From Stutzerimonas stutzeri RCH2 (GTDB lineage: Bacteria; Pseudomonadota; Gammaproteobacteria; Pseudomonadales; Pseudomonadaceae), in contig NC_019936.1 of the NCBI RefSeq assembly GCF_000327065.1, positions 3,934,001 to 3,998,000 on the forward strand: 64,000 bases of DNA, written 5' to 3'. The translations under genes and the position numbers were made by a program. The notes beneath the pieces were generated by a model. The model searched no databases, had not been told where the DNA came from, and worked only from the letters and a program-made list of their open reading frames with translations. This document shows positions 56,158-64,000 of the stretch, piece after piece; the stretch's first letter is position 1, and every line of letters starts with the position of its first letter.

Positions 56158-56565
56158 CGAAGCTCTCATCAGAAAGGCAGTGGGAGCGATGCCGTTCGGC
56201 TCCACCGGAGTAAGGCAGTGCAAACCGGCAAAAAATCCCTCGACCGTTTCGTTTTCATGAATCGATGTATTTCAACGCAGCTTTACGAGCGCGCCCATCG
56301 GTTCCGTCGGCAACCGGTCATTCGTCGAAAACCCCCTCGCCGTTCGTCGCGCAACCATTCAGGGAGCCCCGCTTGCCGTATCCTCGCCGCTGTCGGTTGA
56401 TCAATAACTGACCAGCGGTCTGGCACAGAACAGCATCCATAAGCTAGCGACCGCACGCACCTTTGCCTTGTGCGCCAGCGGGTACTCCCCGCGCCAGAAA
56501 ACTGTGGTCTGCCCACTCCGGGCAGTGTTTATCGATGCGTCGGGTCTGGCCCGATTGGATGTGAA
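56158..56565. other. 408-base stretch without a gene
   Basis: This spacer separates the minus-strand FecR gene from the plus-strand FtsH-like gene. I see no convincing promoter, small gene, RNA or repeat. A TGGCAC...GC stretch at 56421-56434 resembles a sigma54 site but has the wrong spacing. Both flanking genes must have promoters here, which I could not identify. Confidence 0.5.
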
Positions 56566-58539
<1,974 letters not shown>

Positions 58540-58555
58540 GCCGGGGGCGTAACGG

Positions 58556-58582
58556 TCCCGGCGGGCGGCACACCCGCCGGGA
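58556..58582. terminator. Hairpin between the FtsH-like and GlxA-type genes
   Basis: TCCCGGCGGG / CCCGCCGGGA, a 10-bp perfect stem with a 7-base loop between converging genes. It has no T run; termination is inferred. Confidence 0.5.
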
Positions 58583-59659
58583 TCAGTGCACGGCCGGCGC
58601 CGCCTGCTGCAGGGTGGCGATGCCGGCCAGGCGCCGCGACAGTACGCCGAAGCGGCGCCGGTACTGCGCCGGCGTGAGGCCGACCTTGCGCCGGAACAGT
58701 CGACCGAAGAAGCCGGCGTCCTGATAACCGACCTCCCAGGCAATCGCCTCCACCGACAACTCACCGCTTTCCAGCAGCTGCTTGGCCTCTTCCAGGCGCA
58801 GCGTATGGATGTAATCCAGCGGCGTCAGCCCGGTGGCCAGGGCGAAGCGGCGCTGGAAGGTTCGTTCCGGCAGGCCGCTGATGCGCACCATGGCGCTCAC
58901 CGGCGCCTCCTCCTCGTAGTGCTGCGCCGCCCATTCCTGACACCGCGCGATCACCGGATCGGCCAGCTGCCCAGTGCGCATCATCGCGGCGTAGGCCAGC
59001 GGACTGGTCGCGTCCCAGTCGAACAGGTTCATCCGCGCCACCTCCATCGCCTCCCGCGCACCGACGAAACGGGCAATGAGAAACAGCCCCAGCGCATGCC
59101 AGCTGCTGCCGCTGCCGGACATCACCAGGCGCTGACCGACGCCGGTACTGACCAATGCCTTGTCCGGGTGCCAGTGCACGTCCGGGTATTCGCGTCGCAA
59201 GCAATCGCAGTAGCCCCAGTGCGAAGTCCCTTCGCAGCCGGCCAAGAGCCCGGTACGCGCCAACAGCATCGCCCCGGAGCAGGCTGCGGCCAGCGTCGCC
59301 CCAGCCGCGTAGCGCTCGCACAGCCACTGCGCCTCGGGCGCATAGCGATCGTCCAGCGGCTCCCAGGGGCTGACCGCCAGGTTGCTGACGATCACCACAT
59401 CGGTCGGCGGCGCATCGTCCAGACTGGTGTGAGGGTGGACCGGAATATCGTTGTAGACCCGCAGCGAGCGGCCGTCGCGGCTGACGATCAGCGGCAGGAA
59501 GGGCGACGCCACGTCGGCGCGGTGCAGCAGTTGCTGCCAGTCGCGACGGGCACCCAGCAGCAGATCGTAGAGACCGAACAGCGTCGAGGCCGTACTGTCC
59601 GGCGTCGCCAGCAGAGCGACGGTCAATGGCGGACGTTCGGCGATCTCTGAGCGGGCCAT
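58583..59659 (-). CDS. GlxA-type AraC-family transcriptional regulator
   Basis: A 358-residue regulator. The N-terminal DJ-1/PfpI-like domain (about 12-200) has VVIVSNLAVSPWEPL, the nucleophile-elbow ACSGAMLLARTGLL and STGVGQRLVMSG. The C-terminal AraC DNA-binding domain (about 250-345) has ISGLPERTFQRRFALATGLTPL (split at ERTFQRRFA), then YQDAGFFGRLFRRKVGLTPAQYRRRF. Members control amino-acid-derived or glycine-betaine catabolism; the target here is unknown. ATG 59659 is a soft choice, as no clear ribosome binding site is visible and the frame is open further upstream. It is divergent from the TTC38-like gene. Confidence 0.87.
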   Translation of the reverse strand: MARSEIAERPPLTVALLATPDSTASTLFGLYDLLLGARRDWQQLLHRADVASPFLPLIVSRDGRSLRVYNDIPVHPHTSLDDAPPTDVVIVSNLAVSPWEPLDDRYAPEAQWLCERYAAGATLAAACSGAMLLARTGLLAGCEGTSHWGYCDCLRREYPDVHWHPDKALVSTGVGQRLVMSGSGSSWHALGLFLIARFVGAREAMEVARMNLFDWDATSPLAYAAMMRTGQLADPVIARCQEWAAQHYEEEAPVSAMVRISGLPERTFQRRFALATGLTPLDYIHTLRLEEAKQLLESGELSVEAIAWEVGYQDAGFFGRLFRRKVGLTPAQYRRRFGVLSRRLAGIATLQQAAPAVH

Positions 59660-59770
59660 GGCGGAAATAGCCGGTTTGTTTCCAGGATGACTGGGGTCCA
59701 ACGCAGACGTAACCCCGAGTATGGGCGCGTTGGCCGATGCCAACGAACCGGACTCATGGAGCATAGAACA

Positions 59771-61048
59771 ATGAAAGACGCACACGGGTACCAACTGACC
59801 GGCTGCAACAGCGAGGCGCAGGCCCTGCTCGATCAGGCGCTCGCACAGTTCCGCTGCCTGCACGCCGACTCGCTGGCGACCACCGAAGCCACACTGCAGG
59901 CGTCGCCGGAACTGGTCATGGGCCATGTCCTGCACGCCTGGCTCTACCTGCTCGGCACCGAGGCGGCCGCGCTACCGGTGGCTCGCGCCTCGTACGAACG
60001 CGCCCTGGAGCTGCCGCACAATGATCGCGAGGGCCGTCACCTCAAGGCGCTGGGGCAACTGCTGGATGGCCGCTGGCACGCCGCCGGGCGCGTGCTGGAA
60101 GACCTCAGCATCGACTACCCCCACGACATGCTGGCGTTGCAGGCCGGGCAGCAGATCGACTTCTTCACCGGCGACGCACGCATGCTGCGCGACCGCATCG
60201 CCCGCGCCCTGCCGGACTGGTCACTGCAGCTGCCTGGCTATCACGCGCTGCTCGGCCTGTACGCGTTCGGGCTGGAAGAATGCGGCGACTATCGGCTCGC
60301 CGAACGCTATGGCCGTGAAGCGATCGCCCTGCAACCCGCCGACGCCTGGGCCCAGCACGCAGTCGCCCACGTCCTGGAGATGCAGGGACGGCGCGAGGAA
60401 GGCATCGCCTGGATGCGCGGTAATCCGGCCTGGCAGCAGGACAGCATGCTGGCGGTGCACAACTGGTGGCACCTGGCGTTGCACCACATCGAGCTCGACG
60501 ATTGCGGCGCGGCCCTGGACCTGTTCGACGGCCCGGTGAATGGCCATCAGAGCACCCTGGCGCTGGAGCTGATCGACGCCAGCGCACTGCTCTGGCGGCT
60601 GCAACTGCGTGGCGTGGATGTCGGCGACCGCTGGTCCGGCGTGGCCGAGCGCTGGGCAGCGATGGCGGCGGATGGCAACTATGCGTTCAACGACTTTCAC
60701 GCCGCCATGGCCTTCGCCTGCGCCGGCCGCGACGACCTGCTGGGCCTACTGCGCTCAGCCCAGCAACGGGCCTGCGCGCGGGACGACGACAACGCACGCT
60801 TCACCGGCCAGATCGGCGCTCCGGGCGTCGAGGCGGTAGTGGCGTTCGTCGAAGGCAACCAAGGGCGATGTGTGGAGCTGCTGCGCTCGATCCGCAATCA
60901 GGCGCAGCTGTTTGGCGGCAGTCATGCTCAGCGCGATCTGGTCGACCAGACGCTGATCGCCGCCGCCGAGCGCAGCGGTCAGCAACGTCTTGCGCGGGCC
61001 CTGCAGCGCGAGCGGCAACTACTCGCCGAACAACGCCGCATGCAGTGA
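59771..61048 (+). CDS. TTC38-family tetratricopeptide protein
   Basis: A 425-residue cytosolic protein resembling TTC38 (tetratricopeptide repeat protein 38), a family shared by animals and bacteria with no settled biochemical role. Alpha-helical repeats are seen throughout, with the family block AQHAVAHVLEMQGRREEGIAWM, the motif NWWHLALHHIELDDC, and FNDFHAAMAFA. These hold conserved His/Trp residues unusual for a pure scaffold. ATG 59771 has GGAG nine bases upstream. It stands between the divergent GlxA-type regulator, possibly its controller, and a convergent terminator. Confidence 0.8.
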   Translation: MKDAHGYQLTGCNSEAQALLDQALAQFRCLHADSLATTEATLQASPELVMGHVLHAWLYLLGTEAAALPVARASYERALELPHNDREGRHLKALGQLLDGRWHAAGRVLEDLSIDYPHDMLALQAGQQIDFFTGDARMLRDRIARALPDWSLQLPGYHALLGLYAFGLEECGDYRLAERYGREAIALQPADAWAQHAVAHVLEMQGRREEGIAWMRGNPAWQQDSMLAVHNWWHLALHHIELDDCGAALDLFDGPVNGHQSTLALELIDASALLWRLQLRGVDVGDRWSGVAERWAAMAADGNYAFNDFHAAMAFACAGRDDLLGLLRSAQQRACARDDDNARFTGQIGAPGVEAVVAFVEGNQGRCVELLRSIRNQAQLFGGSHAQRDLVDQTLIAAAERSGQQRLARALQRERQLLAEQRRMQ

Positions 61049-61054
61049 TCGGAT

Positions 61055-61073
61055 GGCGCCCACGGGCGCCTTT
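61055..61073. terminator. Terminator-like hairpin after the TTC38-like gene
   Basis: GGCGCCCACGGGCGCC followed by TTT, between the converging TTC38-like and TPM genes. Confidence 0.55.
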
Positions 61074-61079
61074 CGGACG

Positions 61080-61697
61080 TTACGGCAGCACCACCAGGCG
61101 GTTGGGCAGCTCGTTGCGCTCATGGGTCTTCGGCACATGCTGCGCCAGCAGCGCGCCGCTGGCCTCGATGCAACCGAGAAAGCCTTCCAGCACCTGGCCC
61201 TGTTTCACCCGCTCGGTGAAACAGGCGACGATGGATTCCCAGGCGGCGTTGTCGATGCGGCTGGATATGCCGCGGTCGACGAGAATCTCCACATAACGCT
61301 CAGCTTCGGAAACGAAGATCAGGATGCCGGTATCGGCATCGGTGTGATGCAGATTGAGCTCGATAAACTGGCGCCGCGCCAGATTGCAGGCGCGCCAGCA
61401 GCGTACGGAGCGCGGGATCAGGCGGCTGGTCAGTCCCGGCATGCGAAACAGCACCGCCAGCACGATAAAGGTCGCCCACTGCACCAGCAGCAACTGCCAG
61501 GCGCCGAGCCAGCCACTGAAGAACAGCAGCGCGCCGGGTAGCAGCAGCGCGATCAGGCTGGCCCAGAGCAGCGGAATGTAGCGGTAGTCGTCTGCCTGCG
61601 CAGCCAGCACCGTTACCAGTTCGGCATCGGTATTGCGCTCGACCTGCTCGATCGCCGCGGCCACCTGTTGCAGTTCGCTTTCGCTGAGTAAGGTCAT
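61080..61697 (-). CDS. TPM-domain membrane protein (second)
   Basis: A 205-residue protein with a TPM domain (PF04536-like) split by two membrane segments at about 40-85. The N-terminus (SESELQQVAAAIEQVERNTDAELVTVLA, seen at the TDAELV mark) and the later HHTDADTGILIFVSEAERYVEILVD (seen at TGILIFVSEAER) match COG3762-type proteins. The function is unclear; related eukaryotic and plant TPM proteins work in photosystem or envelope quality control. It is the last gene of a LemA-TPM-TPM unit, 18 bases after the preceding gene. Confidence 0.85.
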   Translation of the reverse strand: MTLLSESELQQVAAAIEQVERNTDAELVTVLAAQADDYRYIPLLWASLIALLLPGALLFFSGWLGAWQLLLVQWATFIVLAVLFRMPGLTSRLIPRSVRCWRACNLARRQFIELNLHHTDADTGILIFVSEAERYVEILVDRGISSRIDNAAWESIVACFTERVKQGQVLEGFLGCIEASGALLAQHVPKTHERNELPNRLVVLP

Positions 61698-61715
61698 CGT
61701 TCATCCATCATTGAA

Positions 61716-62468
61716 TTACCAGCCACCGGAAGCACCACCGCCGCCGAAGCCCCCACCGCCACCACCGAAGCCGCCACCGCCAAAACCACCACCGCCGAAG
61801 CCGCCACCACGGCCCATGCCGCCGAGCAAAGCGCCGAGCAGCAAGGCACGACGACCACCGCCGCGGCCGCCTCGCCCGCCGCCGATAACGAAGATCGCGA
61901 CCAGCATGAGGAAGAAACCGAGAATCCCGAGGCCGCCGGGTTGCTCCTGCCCCAATGGCATCACCGGACGCAATTCGGCCGGCAACGGGTCGCCGCCGAG
62001 CACGGTGACAATCGCCTCCGCCCCTTCGATGATCCCGGCAGTGAAGTCACCGCGCTGGAACGCCGGCGCGATGATGCGGTTGATGATCACCGAGGACTGC
62101 GCGTCGGTGAGCCGACCTTCCAGCCCATAACCGACCTCGATGCGAATCTTGCGGTCATCGCGGGCGATGATCAGCAGCGCGCCGTTGTCCTCGTCCTTTT
62201 GGCCGATGCCCCAGGTGCGGCCGAGCTCCAGCCCGAATTCCTCGATGCTGCGCCCGCCCAGATCCGGCACCGTCACGACCACGACCTGTTCGCCCGTGGC
62301 CTGCTCGTGCCCGGCCAGCATGCTGGTCAGGCGGGCCTCGGCCTGGGTATCAAGCAGCTCGGCGCGGTCGACCACACGGCCGGTCAGCGCCGGCAGCTCG
62401 CTCTCCTGAGCGACGAGGCCAGCAGCCCAGAGCAGCAGGACCAGCAGTAGCGGGAACCTGGAGGTCAT
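61716..62468 (-). CDS. TPM-domain protein with glycine-rich tail (YgcG-like)
   Basis: A 250-residue exported protein. A signal peptide (LLLVLLLWAAGLVAQ) is followed by a TPM domain at about 25-165 (LTGRVVDRAELLD, EQVVVVTVPDLGG, KIRIEVGYGLEGRLTD). A membrane segment lies at about 180-200, and the final 50 residues are almost only Gly, Phe and Arg, as in YgcG-type proteins. LemA, this protein and a second TPM protein form a widespread trio of unknown role. Its start overlaps the lemA stop by 4 bases (ATGA). Confidence 0.88.
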   Translation of the reverse strand: MTSRFPLLLVLLLWAAGLVAQESELPALTGRVVDRAELLDTQAEARLTSMLAGHEQATGEQVVVVTVPDLGGRSIEEFGLELGRTWGIGQKDEDNGALLIIARDDRKIRIEVGYGLEGRLTDAQSSVIINRIIAPAFQRGDFTAGIIEGAEAIVTVLGGDPLPAELRPVMPLGQEQPGGLGILGFFLMLVAIFVIGGGRGGRGGGRRALLLGALLGGMGRGGGFGGGGFGGGGFGGGGGGFGGGGASGGW

Positions 62469-63073
62469 TGAAACTGCACTTGCGGCGCTTGCTCGGCGTT
62501 CTCGGCCGTGGCCTCGAAGTTCTCGCGGATCGGCATGTCGCTGTACATCACCTTGTGCCAGATGCGGCCCGGGAAGGTCCGAATCTCGGTGTTGTAGCGC
62601 TCGACCGCGGCGATGAAGTCGCGGCGTGCCACCGCAATGCGGTTCTCGGTGCCTTCAAGCTGCGACTGCAGGGCGAGGAAGTTCTGGTTTGACTTGAGAT
62701 CCGGATAGCGTTCGGACACCGCCATCAACCGGCTCAGCGCTCCGGTCAGCTGATTCTGCGCCTGCTGAAACTGCTGCAGCTTCTGCGGATCATCCAGGGT
62801 GCTGGCATCGACCTGAATCGAGGTGGCCTTGGCCCGCGCTTCGACCACTGCGGTGAGGGTTTCCTGCTCCTGACGGGCGAAGCCCTTCACCGTCTCGACC
62901 AGATTGGGAATCAGGTCGGCACGCCGCTGATACTGGTTCTCGACCTGCGACCAGGCGGCCTTCACCTGCTCGTCATAGCGGGGGATGTTGTTGATACCGC
63001 AGCCGGCCAGCAGCCAGGACATGAAGACGACAACGGTCAGTTGCCAGGTGTAGCGAAAACGCTGCGTATGCAT
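62465..63073 (-). CDS. lemA: LemA-family lipoprotein
   Basis: A 202-residue LemA-type protein, a coiled-coil bundle anchored in the membrane. The lipoprotein-like N-terminus has LLAGCGINNIP. The LemA core has YDEQVKAAWSQVENQYQRRADLIPNLV (seen at NQYQRRADLIPNLVE) and the later LMAVSERYPDLKSNQNF. The role is unknown. ATG 63073 (MHTQRFRY) is preferred, with GAG ten bases upstream; two earlier in-frame ATGs are possible. It is the first gene of the LemA-TPM-TPM unit. Confidence 0.9.
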   Translation of the reverse strand: MHTQRFRYTWQLTVVVFMSWLLAGCGINNIPRYDEQVKAAWSQVENQYQRRADLIPNLVETVKGFARQEQETLTAVVEARAKATSIQVDASTLDDPQKLQQFQQAQNQLTGALSRLMAVSERYPDLKSNQNFLALQSQLEGTENRIAVARRDFIAAVERYNTEIRTFPGRIWHKVMYSDMPIRENFEATAENAEQAPQVQFQ

Positions 63074-63159
63074 GGTGCGCTCGTCCATTCTGTTAACCAG
63101 TACGCAGATAAGAATAGCCAAGGGCCATAAGAGTTCAGGTGAAGATCAACTCCTCTGCG

Positions 63160-64000
63160 CTAGCTGCCCTGCCATGGCGCCCGCAGCAGTAGCCGCGCGC
63201 AACGCACCTGCAGGTGCTCATGCAGCAGCCGCACCGGCTTGCTCAGCTGCGCACGGTGCGCGCAAAGCAGGTTCAGCGGCGCGGCTTCACCGAGGCAATC
63301 GGAGAGCAGCACCTGCAGACGCCCGGCGGCGACATCATCGGCAATATCCAGCCAGGACTTGTAGGCCAGCCCGGCGCCAGCCAGCGCCCAGCGCCGTACC
63401 ACATCGGCGTCATCGCTGACCCGGTCGCCGCTTACCTGCATGGTGAGCGCCCGGCGTCCTTCCTGAAAACACCAGCGGTCATGCACGCGGCCGGCGAGCA
63501 TGAAGCGCAGGCAGTTGTGCCCCGCCAATTCGTCCAGCCGCTGCGGCGCGCCATGGCGCTGCAGATAGGCCGGCGAGGCGCAGAGCACCCGGCGATTGGC
63601 GGCAGCCACCGGCAGCGCCACCAGGCTGGAGTCCTCCGGCGCGCCATAGCGCAGGACGATGTCCACCGGCTGGCGAAACAGATCGGTCAGGCCGTCGCCC
63701 AGCAGCAGGCGCAGCTGCAATTGCGGATGACTCGCCTGGAATTCGTCGAGCCACGGCAGCAGCACATTGCGGCCGAAGTCGGACGGTGCCGACAGCTGCA
63801 GCACGCCGCTGATCGCCTCGCGCCCGCCAGCGAGCGCCTGGGCGCCCTCGTGCAGGCTGGCCAGTGCCGCCCGGGCATGCAGCAGATACGCCTCGCCCTC
63901 GGCGGTCAGGCGCAGGCTGCGGGTGGAGCGCACGAACAGTCGCGCACCCAGGCTCGCCTCCAGGCGCTTCAAGGCCGCGCTGGCCACTGCCGGCGACACG
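63160..64000 (-). CDS. LysR-family transcriptional regulator (5' end outside window)
   Basis: A LysR-type regulator cut by the window end; 280 residues are visible. The tail of the helix-turn-helix is present (SPAVASAALKRLEASLGARLFVRSTR), seen as the VASAALKRLEASLGARLF mark. The substrate-binding domain follows, with SGVLQLSAPSDFGRNVLLPWL and DIVLRYGAPEDSSLVA, patterns of the subfamily near DsdC/AaeR-type regulators. The first 30 or so residues lie beyond position 64000. The target is presumably a divergent gene outside the window. Confidence 0.9.
   Translation of the reverse strand, partial: VSPAVASAALKRLEASLGARLFVRSTRSLRLTAEGEAYLLHARAALASLHEGAQALAGGREAISGVLQLSAPSDFGRNVLLPWLDEFQASHPQLQLRLLLGDGLTDLFRQPVDIVLRYGAPEDSSLVALPVAAANRRVLCASPAYLQRHGAPQRLDELAGHNCLRFMLAGRVHDRWCFQEGRRALTMQVSGDRVSDDADVVRRWALAGAGLAYKSWLDIADDVAAGRLQVLLSDCLGEAAPLNLLCAHRAQLSKPVRLLHEHLQVRCARLLLRAPWQGS

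Noticed and set aside
56421..56435. Possible sigma54 promoter before the FtsH-like gene
   Set aside because: TGGCAC is followed by a GC one base too close (GG and GC separated by 9, not 10); RpoN tolerates little change in spacing.
61633..62130. Proline-rich 165-residue open frame on the plus strand
   Set aside because: It is the antisense of the glycine-rich tail of the TPM protein and has no ribosome binding site.

Overview
The window is a 64 kb piece of a GC-rich gammaproteobacterial chromosome. Gene content and order point to a pseudomonad, most likely the Pseudomonas stutzeri group (Stutzerimonas). The order xerC - HAD - sutA - amtB/glnK - ubiK - comM - betT - proE-like - rep - xpt - cytochrome c5 - pauR - dadA - lrp - radC - coaBC - dut - algC - argB - pyrE - crc - rph - yicC - gmk - rpoZ - spoT - ridA follows the P. 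aeruginosa PA5279-PA5339 block as I remember it. The glnK-amtB1-amtB2 operon with two ammonium channels is the arrangement described for P. stutzeri A1501. All of this comes from reading the sequence; no database search was run.

Layout. 0-2.4 kb: DUF484, xerC and a HAD hydrolase, ending at a terminator. 2.4-6.8 kb (minus strand): sutA, a YjbQ protein and the nitrogen operon glnK-amtB1-amtB2. A sigma54 -24/-12 promoter and an NtrC-like site lie upstream of glnK. 6.8-14.7 kb: ubiK, comM, a BetT-type choline transporter, a GGDEF-EAL protein and rep. 14.7-24.6 kb: an accessory metabolic block between rep and xpt. It holds a hemolysin III protein; an IclR regulator with an iron alcohol dehydrogenase and mmsA; a GAPDH translationally coupled to a cyclodeaminase-like protein; and a three-gene operon of two GH13 enzymes and a DUF1080 protein. 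24.7-31 kb: xpt, a cupin, cytochrome c5, pauR and the D-alanine locus (ridA-dadA / lrp), which lacks dadX at its usual place, then a PuuB-type oxidase.

31-39 kb: a phospholipase D/cardiolipin synthase-like lipoprotein, an exported protein of unknown function, an Mpo1-like protein, an unusual chemoreceptor, a 3-hydroxyacyl-CoA dehydrogenase, a thioesterase and an unknown polytopic membrane protein. 39-55 kb: conserved housekeeping genes. These are radC, the coaBC-dut-algC-argB operon (algC carries a large membrane-anchored N-terminal extension), a DUF3360-like transporter, a DUF4124 protein, pyrE / crc, DUF4870, rph / yicC, gmk, rpoZ, spoT and ridA. 55-64 kb: a coupled FecR-domain/OmpA-lipoprotein pair, a divergent FtsH-type membrane protease, a GlxA-type regulator, a TTC38-like protein, a LemA-TPM-TPM operon and a LysR regulator cut by the window end.

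The most promising unexplained parts are the GH13-GH13-DUF1080 operon (one enzyme has an altered GH13 region I), the GAPDH-cyclodeaminase coupling, the matched GAGAC-N5-GTCTC operator pair before the alcohol dehydrogenase gene, and the extra FtsH paralogue. No tRNA, rRNA, CRISPR array, insertion sequence or prophage was seen.
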